64,000 nucleotides of DNA, taken from positions 434,001 to 498,000 of the forward strand of contig QUOL01000021.1 in NCBI GenBank assembly GCA_009761415.1. The letters are read 5' to 3'. Of this stretch, positions 1 to 10,686 are shown piece by piece. The notes below the pieces were generated by a model, which was not told the DNA's origin, did not search any database, and saw nothing but the letters and a program-made list of their open reading frames with translations. The stretch comes from Sarcomyxa edulis (Eukaryota; Basidiomycota; Agaricomycetes; Agaricales; Mycenaceae). Position numbers and translations under genes: made by a program. Numbering within the stretch: the first letter of the stretch is position 1; each line of letters begins with the position of its first letter.

Positions 1-1
1 C

Positions 2-549
2 GGTGTCACTAGCTCCTCTCTTGAAGTCCTTGCCGGCTTGGCGCTTTCTACGCAAGAATATGTCGACCTAATGATTTTCAAGGCCGGAAAGCCCTCTCCA
101 TTCTATCAAAGCTACGTTCGCGACGTGCAGGCCAAGATCGTCGAGAACGCAGCAGCAGAGTTCCATTGTATCTGGCGCGAACATTCTCGTCTGCAAGGCG
201 CCAAGCCGCGGACCACGATTTCAGACGAGCTTTCGAGTACTCTGAACAACCTCCAGGCCGAGTTGGAGAGCTCCGACTTATTTGATGATGTGCCGAGTCG
301 GAAGGGAGTGATTAGGCGTGCAATTCCCAAGACTTTGGTCGATCAGGTCGGGTTGGAAGTTCTGCTAGAGCGTCTCCCTGAACCGTATCAACGAGCACTC
401 TTTTCTAGCTGGGTTGCCTCTCACTTTGTGAGTTCTTGTGTTATGGTCGTATGGAATTCAAAACTGACCAAGCGTTGCAGATCTACAAATACGGTGTCAA
501 TGGCTCAAGCGTCGACTTCTTCCATTTTGCTCGTGATCTCGCCCACTGA
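2..549 (+). CDS. GDH2: NAD-specific glutamate dehydrogenase, C-terminal end (partial)
   Basis: The gene enters from the left edge, so only the last 164 residues are present. Exon 2..427 is followed by a 53-nt intron (428..480) and exon 481..549 ending in TGA. The tail reads ...LPEPYQRALFSSWVASHF joined to IYKYGVNGSSVDFF, the conserved end of the large fungal NAD-dependent GDH. That enzyme oxidatively deaminates glutamate to 2-oxoglutarate and ammonia, and is the catabolic counterpart of NADP-GDH. The splice restores frame exactly (phase 0). Family assignment rests on this C-terminal block only, because the catalytic core lies outside the window. Confidence 0.85.
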
Positions 550-909
550 TTCGGGGACTCCATACAAAACATCGAATTCAAACATTCCCAAATTATGTGT
601 ACTACTAGACTTGAATAATTTGATGCAACGTAGAGCCGTTTGAACATACGTGCCTGTAGTCTGAACTGCTTGTATCGCTCTCTTTGTATTGGAGGTCATT
701 GACACCCGACACTCCCGTGCGTCCTTGCACTGATTCAACAGAGACACGCGCTTTGCTTGCATCCGACCTTGTTGTTTGATGAAGTCTCGTCGACGTTGCC
801 AATGACTTCCATAGTTACTATAACATGTCATGCAATTCCTTTGCTGACTGGTCTATCTCACCGACCAAATACAACCTCCGGCAGCGGCACATTCTCTCCC
901 TCAGAACAA
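550..909. other. Convergent intergenic region GDH2 / F-box gene
   Basis: 360 bp between two 3' ends. It holds the two 3' UTRs; I see no coding sequence or repeat in it. Confidence 0.5.
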
Positions 910-2617
910 TCAGAGTCTCTTTGGTTGATTCGGGGGTAGTATCCACCAGTTTGATTCCACAACCCTTTCCCGTAACCTCTCTATTCTCTCATATTCGGAC
1001 GAGCTGGCCCTTCTCGGGACCTCGATATTCACCTTTCGCAAACGGGCGATCGGGCGATCGGGTAGGGAATCAGTGGGCCACCAGCGCGATTCGACCATAT
1101 CCAGGAAATCTCTTAGTTGGAAAATTGGGTCGAACCGGCCTTCATCCATGATAGTCAACTCCTGGAGACAAGGAAGGAGTGGATCCGAGTCATTTTCAGA
1201 ATATGCGAGAGCTTGGGGGACTGTAATTGAACAGGAACAGTATGCGAGAGAAAGAGAAACGAGTGACGGTATAGTGAGAAAAAGGTCTCTGGGATTTGAA
1301 GATTGGAAAGACAGGCCTTTAAGTGACAACGATGTCAACTTAAACCGAGAGCGAGCTTGGAGGGTTACGAAAGTGTCGATCGGAACACTGCGATTGGCCA
1401 TATCGCAGATCGATAGAATACGCAATGCGGGAAGAGTGAGAAGGTCGAGAATATCGCTAACAACTAACAAACTGTCTTTAGCGGACAAATGAAGATCTTG
1501 TAAATGCGGAAGGATGGTCTTTGCTGAGTTAGTGGGGAAGGGTACGTCAGAATTCGAACAATCCAACCTGCACTGTTCTAGATTGATACATTGCAGGAGT
1601 AGATTTGGATTGAATTTATGATTGTTGATGGTGAGGTGCGTCAGTCGTGACCATGGGATTCCCAGTATGTGGATGTCAGTCTGCGTAAGGAGGTGGTCAA
1701 GGAGGTGATCGTGCCAGAGCTCTACACTTTCCAAGTGAGGTGCATCCACGAATTCTCTGAGAGCCCTCGTCTGACTCAGGAGACGACGTGCCTCAAATGA
1801 AAAGGTCTTGAACCTAACGTGCAAGTGGTCGAGAACGGGCATCGATTGGCGGAACTCCTTGAGACAAGGTAGTAATCCGTCGACGAGATCTATGTGAAGT
1901 CGTTCGCATCGAGGGAAATATGGAAGTAAGACGTCCATCAGGTTGGACAACTGTTCCACTGTAGTTTGGGTTCTGGCGGGGAGTACGGCCAAAGATAGAG
2001 GAACAGCCTGAGCTCTATCTAGCCACATTTTCGCAAAGTTCATCGTGTGATCGTGCTTTTTGGATGAAACGATCTCGGAGACGATGATACGATTCCAAAG
2101 TTTTGGGTACTCGATGCAGATTTGTCTCCAGGTAGAGCAGATCTGGCCGAGTAGCAGTGGAGCCTTTTTGCACGAGGGAGACACCGGATAGTCATCTCGG
2201 CAGATTCGTTCAAAGTCGAAATCAAGATCGAGGACTCGGAGAAAAATCTCCCTCACAAGCTCAGGAGGTACACGCCTGATAGGCATGACGATTGATTTGT
2301 GTTTGCGAAGGTCGCTAGCGCATTTGAGATGTTCCCACTTGAGCCGTTGAACAAAGTCGGGTGCAGTGGCAGAAGCGATCGCTCGATCTAATTCCACGAG
2401 ACGCGATTGTTCCGCTGAGATCAGCTCGAGGATGTACATAGACTCGGTTTCAGTTGGAGGGAAGTTCGAGAAAGAGAGAAATATCAATCGGTTGGGGTTT
2501 ATCATCTGCAATGGCCGGTCGGTGTTGTATTAGCTTGGTATTAGGTGGAAAATTTACGGTGTGGAGAATATGTTGGCTCAAACTCACGGGATGATTTGAG
2601 CCTAAGTTCGAGGCCAT
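910..2617 (-). CDS. F-box protein with leucine-rich C-terminal region
   Basis: About 541 aa in two exons: 2588..2617 (MASNLGSNHP) and 910..2505, with intron 2506..2587 (GTGAGT...CAG). The first ATG at 2617 was chosen because the upstream in-frame start is only a TTG. Residues about 20-60 form a short coiled-coil lead-in (SAEQSRLVELDRAIAS). An F-box-like block follows (MPIRRVPPELVREIFLRVLD ... LGQICSTWRQICIEYPKLW), which is the common Agaricomycete arrangement. The rest has irregular Leu-rich repeats. Such proteins usually serve as SCF substrate adaptors bound to Skp1; the substrate here is unknown. The promoter side abuts a MITE-like element starting 18 bp upstream of the ATG. Confidence 0.8.
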
Positions 2618-2634
2618 GATGCGGCTTTCCAATA

Positions 2635-3021
2635 GTGGTAGTCAGAGTAGAGGATTATGGCAGGATTACACAGGGATTATGGGCCCGATTATCGAACGAT
2701 TCTGGAAGATAATCGTGTCATAATCCGGATTCACTCTGACCGCGCAAAAATATTCCTGGGATCCTGCAAGATTATGAGAGGATTATCGAGGTCACTGAAA
2801 CAGCAAGAAATAAGGAGATCGAGTCTCGTCACCATAATCGCGGCCATAATCCGGCCATAATCGCAGCTGATAATCCTCGAAGCGCCTCCGGAGGCGCTTC
2901 GAGGATTCTCGAGGATTCTGATTATGGGCGATTATGGTCTTGGTTTTGGTCCTTAATCATGCCTTAATCCTGCTGTGAATCCTCGTGCAATCCTCCCATA
3001 ATCCTGTACTCTGACTACTAC
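2635..3021. mobile_element. MITE-like non-autonomous DNA element (387 bp, TA target site)
   Basis: The left end begins GTGGTAGTCAGAGTAG and then AGGATTATGGCAGGATTAC. The reverse complement of the right end begins GTAGTAGTCAGAGTAC and then AGGATTATGGGAGGATTGC. The two ends therefore form terminal inverted repeats of about 35 bp with a few mismatches. A TA dinucleotide flanks each end (2633-2634 and 3022-3023), as expected for a Tc1/mariner-type target duplication. There is no ORF. The interior is built from many short GGATTAT/ATAATCC motifs in both orientations and a perfect palindrome. It lies just upstream of the F-box gene start. The superfamily is inferred from the TA flank only. Confidence 0.7.
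2872..2907. repeat. Perfect 36-bp palindrome inside the MITE
   Basis: The half-site AATCCTCGAAGCGCCTCC is followed immediately by its exact reverse complement, so there is no loop spacer. In single strand it can form an 18-bp hairpin. It is much more GC-rich than the AT-rich motifs around it. Confidence 0.85.
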
Positions 3022-3023
3022 TA

Positions 3024-3751
3024 ATGTTAATGATTTGGGTAGTGTGAGGGTCAACGTGTAGTCTCCCAAAGTCAATATCGCGATGATGACAAGATGATGA
3101 GTTGATCACTAAAATTAGAGTCAACGTGGACCGTCTCTGTCGATATATAGTCTACGCCGAAGTTGTTCGCCGTCGTACGTCCACTTGAACGCCTGCCATG
3201 TTATTAACGCCAGTGATTCTGGCTAGACGGTTAAGTAGTGGTCTGTCACTAGAATATGTTTTTCGTTCTTTGTTATCTGTGTGGAAGGGAGAAGATCTTG
3301 GAAAAACTTGTAGCGACGGTATGAGTGACACTCACCTTTTTTGAACTGCAATGGCAGTGCAAGGGACTTGTACAAGTTGGGGCTCGATACTGCTCGATAC
3401 AAAGCTTCAAACTGCAGACGTATGTGTGTGTGTGATTAGACTTGATTTAATGCAAAGACCTGTTTGAATAGACGTGTCTGTACCAGTAGTCCACGTGAGC
3501 ATACTAGTAGTAGGAAAGGTGTTAACACCGTCTCCGAGTCGGCACCGCTAATTTGCGCAATTGCATCACAATTGGAATTCATGACTGAATACAAATCCAT
3601 GAAACCCTCCAGCATTGCCAAAAGTAGGATATAGAATTAGTTATGTAAGAAATGTGTATAGGTACAATGAGTAAACCAATCCGTAAGCCCCAGAAATCAA
3701 CGTATAATACACAACATGAGAATGAATATGATGCCACTCGTCTCCTCAACC
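3024..3751. other. Intergenic region, no gene seen
   Basis: No ORF with coding character. It contains a short TG run (about 3420-3433) and would carry the 3' UTR of the minus-strand gene that follows. Confidence 0.4.
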
Positions 3752-5406
3752 CTAGCTCTCAGCTCTGCCAGTGTTCGTCCCCACCTCACGCTGCATCTCT
3801 TCGTCGTACCTAGGCAACATCTCATGCCTAACACCTAACCGATCAGCTAACCGTTCGACGATCGTATCTAGATTACGGTCATCATCAGGATTGGACGACG
3901 TCCTTCTGCCAGTGGTGTCATCACGACTCTGATTGGATTGGGTCGACAGTAGTGGAAGCGACGACGGGGCTCTCAAAGGCGCGATGACAGTTTTCTGCAA
4001 GCTTGACCGGTTATTAGACGAGCTCTTCAGACTCTGAAGCTCATAGCGTGGGGGTTCGTCTTGTATCGGGTAGACGGACTCGGAGCCTGAGGAAGGAGCC
4101 GATAGTGGTGGTGGTAAGAAGTAAGGCGTCGCGGTGCTATCGAGTTGTTCCTTATACTGGAAGGATCGTTGTTTGAGTCTTCGGATGTATAGACCCACTA
4201 GCAATGCTATGATGAGGAAAGCAAGGCCACCTATAACACCGGCAGCAATGATACCGGCTTTGGCACTGGACGTTAGTGCTGTAGCCGAAGACGACGAGCT
4301 CGCAGCGGCAGTAGCAGACGCTGTCGTCGTGAAGGATTGAGCCGAAGACACCGACACCGGAAGGTCAGTATTTCTATACGATGGAAATCATCAGACATAT
4401 CTGGATGGGAATGTCGCGGATCGTACAGATGAGTATAACGTACGGACAGAACGTCACCAGGACACTAGCCTGTGTACCACAAAGACACGAGTCAGATACC
4501 TTGTTTGATGAATATCTGATTGAACTTACGGAATCAAAGTTTGGTGAAGCAGAGGTACAAGTGACCAGACCGTTCTGCTGTTCAGGATCACGCATCGCGT
4601 TTGTGCAGGTGCTTGACAGGCCTGGAAATAAAGGAGGTGTCATTGATCAGAGCTTGCAGAAGAAACGGACTACGTACAGCTTACACCTGCACCATCGCAG
4701 GCGCCGAAGAAGCTAGAACGCGCAAACAATCATTGGAATGTTATAAGAGAGCGCTTAGAGAACCCACCTGAAAGAAACTGGTACAGAGAATTTGTGCCTT
4801 ACATAATAACAAAGTCAGTGCTCTACATCGCGTCCGTATGCAAGGCACTCACGTGGGGACAAGATCAACAATAACAGCAGAAGACCCATCTGCCCGATTC
4901 CCCAAGTGCAAGTCAACACCCGTGCAGTTTCCACCATTTGGTCCGCAGAACCCTGGACAAACGTCAGTCTAAGTCGGGGCAGAATATACGTCCAAGATGG
5001 AATTCGTACCTGCGTTGAGAAACCTATGTAAGAATCAGTCCATCAGGATGTAGATAAATATGGAATTCCGGCGACAATCACCACTCACGCAACTGCCTCG
5101 ACTGTTCCATTGGTGTAATTCTGAGAGCCTGTCGCCAGCGTTATGCTCGGGATTTGATCGAGGGTTGCCTATAGCAGACGAAAGACGCGTTGGAGAGTAG
5201 GTTTCCCGACGAGGACACGTAGTATACATACCACACCATAACCACAGCTGATGAAAAAGCAAACAGAAGTTAGCCTATGCTGGAGTCCGGTCACCAAAAC
5301 AAGCGAGAAACTCGCACTTGTTGATCATGCTGACAGTGTGCTCTTGGGCGCGGGCGAGAGGGGTGAAGACATCGAGAACCCAAAGAGCCAGGCAGAGGGA
5401 AAACAT
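3752..5406 (-). CDS. Secreted/membrane 'glycopeptide'-like protein with one TM helix, 10 exons
   Basis: Reconstructed as 367 aa. Exons, in coding order: 5318..5406, 5232..5247, 5089..5168, 5010..5023, 4853..4952, 4768..4797, 4678..4712, 4530..4621, 4444..4469, 3752..4373. All junctions are GT/AG and keep frame. The N-terminus is a signal peptide (MFSLCLALWVLDVFTPLARAQ). A Cys-rich ectodomain follows, with CGYG, GFCGPNGGNC and GACDGAGVSC motifs, resembling fungal proteins annotated as glycopeptides. After a Ser/Thr/Ala-rich stalk comes one TM helix (AGVIGGLAFLIIALLVGLYI) with a basic stop-transfer (RRLKQR), then a Ser/Pro-rich cytosolic tail with a PPRYE motif. It may be a cell-surface protein or sensor; ligand and role are unknown. 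Four exons are under 36 nt, so gene finders may miss this model. Confidence 0.75.
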
Positions 5407-5942
5407 TACTGCTAGCAGTGATGAGGGTAAGAGACAGCTTCAAGAGTTGACAAAGTGCTCTACCCTCAGGAACCGGATAGGATTTAACGTGATTTCTCGG
5501 CCTTCATCTCCATAAGTACAAGGGAATTTGCATTATACTCACATTGCCGCTGTGCATCCTTCGCAATACTGCAGGCACCTCAGGCGACCATGATCATGAT
5601 ACCGTGGTGCCCGTGGTTGTATATTCTCGGAAATTAACGACTAGTGGATTGTATCCGACTTGAAGGTGCACCATATACAGTTTTCGATATGTTCGGAACT
5701 TCGCTTCGAATTGATGCCTATGATTTCAGAGGATTGAGGTTCGTTGCAATGTAGATACAAGGTTCGAGAACTACAAGATGTCATTTTTTCAAGCGAAGGA
5801 GAAGCCTATCAGACACTGAGGTCTGCTAGAGAACAAGGACTTGACAGGACTCGAAGTGCGCGGGAAGAGCGGTGGAAAGCGGGACTAAAACTCGATAGCC
5901 GGCGGCGAGATACGCCTGAGGCTTGCCTGAGGCTGTGCCGAT

Positions 5943-6206
5943 ATGTTTCGTTCGATTTTGCAAGTCATCATCGTCTCTCTGATTCCTCACTGTTGCCTCT
6001 CTGCCTCCGCCATTGTATCTGACACTCATCTGGTTCATATGTTCGAGAATGTCGTCGGCTTACTTTGTGTTCAGTCCGTGCTCGAGGAATCTTTTATGGG
6101 ATCCCAAGTTTTTGTCAACGTTCCCTGCCAGTGTAACGAGTTACAGACTAACATCTCTGCAATCATCGCATCGCTTGTACTCCTCATGATAGCCGCACTG
6201 CTTTAA
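5943..6206 (+). CDS. Possible small secreted or GPI-like protein (87 aa)
   Basis: A single open frame starting MFRSILQVIIVSLIPHCCLS, which looks like a signal peptide. A Cys-X-Cys pair (PCQCNEL) follows, and the end is hydrophobic (IIASLVLLMIAALL) as in GPI-anchored or tail-anchored proteins. No family recognised. It could instead be one exon of a larger gene or a chance ORF. Confidence 0.25.
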   Translation: MFRSILQVIIVSLIPHCCLSASAIVSDTHLVHMFENVVGLLCVQSVLEESFMGSQVFVNVPCQCNELQTNISAIIASLVLLMIAALL

Positions 6207-7030
6207 TAACGATCTTCCCCTTGGCAGCCTCGTTTTGCGGTCTCAGACGGGTTCCGAGTCGACATACAGCTCGCGTACCGTGCTGGCTATGTCTGCGTCC
6301 GATGCTCCCGGTGCTTATCTTGTATCTCACTCCTCGTGAAGAATTTTCCCAGAGAAGTATCGTACAGGATTGATGTCTCCTATATCTGAAGACATGGTTG
6401 TCATATACAGCGATGGGTAGGGGTCTGACCAAGTTTCTCACTCGAAAACAAACCACTGACCAACGTTGTTATTCGATAGCTCAGACAAGCGAAAGTCTGC
6501 AGTTAGTGCGTGAAGTCAAACGGCTTGAACTTGTCTGGCGATCTCTCCCTCCAAACGGAACAACTAGCTCACAGACGCGTCGACAATGTCACGTTTTCCG
6601 GTCCTGGTTCACAGTCTCGTCACCTCAGGGGAGCTCAATGTGACGGGCACTGGGATATATAGTACCTAAGTGTGGCGTGAATCTGTGGGTTATTTCCTCG
6701 TCAGTCCAATTCGCTCAGAACGGGATTTGTCCGAGAATGAGGAAGTCAGTGACGATCCGCTTTCTTAGGGAGGGTTGGCGATTGACATACTGGTGGCCTA
6801 GGAGGTGCTTGGTGGAGCATCCAGGAGGGGCCCACATCTAGCATTTTCAGCGTGCCGGATATATTCTCCGAGTCGGCAATCCGAAATTCAGCTATGATGG
6901 TTAGTCAATGTGCGATTGCGTCGATTTAGATCGAGGGTGCCTATGCTGTTTGCTCGGTGAGGCTCAGTATGATGTCGAACGTCGAGGTATCAAAGCTCGA
7001 CGGAACGGTGGTCGAGGCGTGACAGGAACT

Positions 7031-7050
7031 ACGGTGACCGTGACCGTGAC
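7031..7050. repeat. GTGACC tandem motif
   Basis: ACGGTGACCGTGACCGTGAC, three GTGAC units in direct repeat. The same core, GTGACCGTGAC, recurs upstream of both HExxH gene copies (about 56447 and 59366) and, as ACCGTGACCGTGAC, near 13907. It could be a binding site or simple sequence. Confidence 0.5.
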
Positions 7051-7247
7051 TATATTCTTCGTGTAAAATCTTGTACAAGATCGTCAGCTCTCATCTTATC
7101 TGAAGAACGGTGGCCAACAACTCTCATGAAGGAAGGCGAATAAGTGAAACTGTCTATATATATATATACTCGGAGCAATCCGTGGTATACACGGATGAAG
7201 GGAAAGCCACCCAGGATCTACAGAAAATATGATGCACTATGCATCGA

Positions 7248-9649
7248 CTACTGGTCAGCTTTCTGCGCAGCGCGTTCTTCTCTCAGCTCGGCTGCGTGCC
7301 TCCAGCTCTCTCCTTTCAGCAGGACAGACAAAACCAAAAGTCCAGCTATCAACATCAACCCTGCCCAGAGCGTATACATCCAACCTGTTCACAACATGAC
7401 TCGGAGCTCAGGAATGCGAGGGGAACAGCTGCGATGAGATTACATACCGTCACCAATTGCATCCTGCGATCAAAGCTCAATCGTCAGAAAAGGCCTTCCG
7501 GGAAGAAAAGTAACGGCGGTGGCACGTACCTGAAGCGGAACCGCAACTTCCGTCATGACGAAAGCGCCGATACCACGGAATGAACTATTAGTGGCTACAG
7601 CTGTAGAAGAACGGCCTACATTCGCATCGACAATATACGCGAGGGTACTCGAATAGATCCATCTAAGTCAGTAAGTAAGTCATACAGACATAGATGAGTG
7701 CTCCACGCAGGACATAAATAGAACGGAAATGAAGGTTTTGGTAGAGTGGCTGACATTGAGAAGAATCCACATAGGAAAAGGAAAACACAGATTGCCGAGA
7801 TATGCACACGTTGGCGTATAATCCAAGCGTAGGAGAGGACAGAGGGCGGGAAAAGGATTTGGCCTATAGCAGTACTCTTCAAACGCATCTGGAGTGGAGC
7901 TGTGTTAGCTATGGATTAAAGATAGGCACGAACATCAGACTGGCCTCTGGGTACCCTTTACCGCCATTTTTGGCCTTCAATCGAGAAAGAACTCGGTCAG
8001 ACCAACGGCCGCCTAATAGACTGCCACATATACTGCCTGACAGAAAGTAAGTCCTAGTCCGGTACAGCGACGATGTAGAGAGCAAACCTATTCCATACGA
8101 TAGTAGGACTAGACCGATCTTCAGTGCATTGTATCCATATGCAGATCCTAGTGTCCTAGAAGTCGAGTAAACAACCACGAAGCCAAAGGCAAAGTACAGG
8201 CCTTCAGGAGACTCCTAAGTCATTTTACGATGCTGGAACAAGAAGGAACGCTCTACGCACTGGAAGCAAGAAGAATCACAACATTGTTGACCCGGCGAAG
8301 CACCAGCCATAGAGGTCCAAACGGATTGATATCCCGTAGGGAGAGTTTGATGGTGGGAAGGACCGTCTTCACAATGCCAGCTTGTGCCTCCACATCCGTG
8401 TTTGTAACAGCAACATCAGCCTCCTTCTCGTTCGAACCTGTACCAGATCCAGAGGGGTCTGACGTTTTGACGGGATTCTCAGTGACCGTGACCTGACTAG
8501 ACCTCTTGGACATCTCTAGCTCCCGCTCCCGCATACGCGACTTCCACACATTCTGGTACGTCAAGCTACGTTCTTGCCGAAAGGTATCCTTGAAGAACAC
8601 GAAGGATAACCAGCTTATGCCAGCAAAGATGGCTAGAAACCAGAACGAGCCCCGCCAGTTGAACACAGTGGTCAACACGCCGCCGAATATGGGTCCTAGA
8701 GATGGTCCAAGAAGTGGTGCCGTGTAATATATTCCCATCTTCGTTCCACGTTCGTGTGGCTCGAATATATCTGCGAGCGTCGCGGCTCCAATGGAGATGA
8801 CCGCGCTAGAGCTGCAGTGATGAAGGGTAATGACAATTCGGTTAGCATGGATCTGAAGACAATATTCATAATATTGTATCGACTCACCCTGCGCCCTGGA
8901 GGCACCGGAATCCAATGACAAGGCCTATACTTTTGGATGTGGCTACAACAATCGAGGCGACAACAAATATAGCGATGGAAGTCAAGTAAACGGTCTGCAT
9001 GGTTCAGTGATATGGAACAAGTTAGCATCCAAGGCTTTCCGGAATAAGAACGAGTCATAGATACCTTGCGACCTTTGATTTCACTGATGGCACTCCAGAG
9101 TAACGGGACGTTTCCTTGTACCAGGATGAATAGAGAGATACTCCAACTGATCTGAGAAGGAGTCGCATGGAGTTGTCGTTCCATGTCTTCAATCGATGCT
9201 GATGCCAGTGGATAGCGATATAGAGTCTATGGGTCACATTGATAGGCATAAAAAAGCAACTTACGGTTCTGGATATTCGCCGAGAGACCTGCGATCATAG
9301 ATGCATATGCAATAACAAGTAATACAATGTTCTACAAGAAATCAGATGAATATACGAGACTTGACTAGGTGATAATTTCGAGCGCATACCTTTCTAGTGT
9401 TGGACCATTTTCGTGGATCATCCTGTAAACAAGAATCAGCAAGCTGCTAAACGGGATAGGCACAAATCCACTGACATGGACAGCGACATGCTCAATATCT
9501 AGTTTATCGAGCGTGGGTAGTTCATCAACGTTGGGCTCGGTGGGAGCAGTCCCCGGTCCCACAATGCGGGGTTCCGCCTCCGCCTCCGCAACAGTATTAG
9601 CATTAGTTGAAGTCGTGAGGGGATTATTGTCCATAATCGTCGCGGACAT
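7248..9649 (-). CDS. MFS transporter, DHA1 drug:H+ antiporter type (copy 1)
   Basis: Multi-exon gene encoding a 12-TM major facilitator. The cytosolic N-terminus has an acidic Ala/Glu stretch (AEAEAEP) and the usual entry DDPRKWSN. The central membrane block has LADIFEPHERGTKMGIYY and motif C-like GPSLGPIFGGVL. A charged central loop follows, then GGRWSDR and the last helix WMYTLWAGLMLIAGLLVL. This resembles yeast AQR1/QDR/DTR1 exporters of drugs, polyamines or organic acids. The stop is TAG at 7248. Two in-frame ATGs (9649 and 9634) could start it. The splice after LLASS uses GTGCGT with an acceptor in TGAAG|GC, and copy 2 uses the same sites. The copy looks intact. Substrate unknown. Confidence 0.85.
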
Positions 9650-10269
9650 ATACACAGAATAAAGCAGTCTCGCTGGCACGTCGAGTCAAAAGTCCGTGCC
9701 CGTGGGGCCGTATGGTGAGGAAGGGGAGTAAAAGTGAGTCAAGATAGAACCATAGGTACTCACTTTAAGCATCATGCTCGTGCTCGTGCTCTCCCCGCCG
9801 ATCAAGCCGTGGGTCGTGTAAGTACAAAAAAAAATTGCGTGCAAAGTGTACATGGCCCGACGACGTCCGATCGACAATGACCGAAATGACAAAAATGAAC
9901 ATATGTCGTTCTTGTTTGCCGCCGGAGTTTGCGAGCATGGACTGGGATTGGACTGGGGGGCAATAGCTAGCGATCGATGATCATATTTCATAGGTACAGG
10001 GTGGTATCCTCGCCCTCAAGGCCATGCCAGAAAATCTCTGAGATCGGAGATGTACAAGCGCTGGACTCAAATTTGGAATGAGAGCCACGTTGGACTATTA
10101 ATAGACGAAACACACGGACCGAACCTTCGCAGATAACGCTCGAAGATCCCACTGGCCCCAGGATGCCAGAGATACAGCAAGAGCAAATGAGGACCCGCAC
10201 AATACAAGGGTAGAGGACCCAACAGTCATAGTATGAGATATATGGTTGACATACAAGGACAAGAACACG
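9650..10269. other. Intergenic part of the duplicated MFS block
   Basis: Non-coding. A short segment around 9769-9808 (agcatcatgctc ... gatcaagccgt) has a recognisable counterpart at about 27690-27718, upstream of MFS copy 2. The rest has diverged beyond recognition. Confidence 0.45.
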
Positions 10270-10420
10270 ATGAAGAGAACTGCCATTTCGCTTACAAGCT
10301 TTAGGCGGCGCAGGAATCTTCCCAGACTCAGAGGCATCTACGAATAGGATGTGAGGGGAGAAACTACGGCGAAATATTTCAAAGAGCGTACCCTTCTTCT
10401 CTCACTTTGCTGTCTGCATG
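10270..10420 (-). pseudogene. Relic of the 3' end of RRP6
   Basis: On the minus strand, the last part of an RRP6 exon ending ...GAGAAGAAGG is followed by an intron (10338..10391, GTACGC...TAG) and the start of the last exon. The last exon reads ASESGKIPAPPKACKRNG. The intact gene at 28 kb reads [18 protein letters not shown] across the same phase-1 junction, with an intron of almost the same length. The upstream exon already contains a stop, and nothing of the RRP6 catalytic region is present. It sits in the same place relative to MFS copy 1 as the intact RRP6 end does relative to MFS copy 2. Confidence 0.75.
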
Positions 10421-10686
10421 GGCCAATCGGTCTTGCCTTTATGACAAGAATTGTCGCAGCTGACGGACGCGTCAATTGACTTCATCCTCGCGACGTCCTG
10501 TTCAAGCAGCTCAAGAGACTTTCTGTACGGAATGTCCATGTCAGTAAGCGCAGATCTGTTTGAGGGTCCAAGACATATGAAACATTACCGTAGTATGCAG
10601 TGGACCTGACCTCTAACAAAGGACGGAGTTCTGCCATAGAAATTTGAATGTGATTCAAGACGGGTATTCCAAAGAGACAGGTCTGT

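Larger units (their letters stand above)
5407..7247. other. Long intergenic region with one weak small ORF
   Basis: Apart from the small signal-peptide-like ORF at 5943..6206 and a GTGACC repeat at 7031..7050, I could not assemble a gene on either strand. The right part (about 6460-7240) has short open frames without recognisable motifs. Confidence 0.4.
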
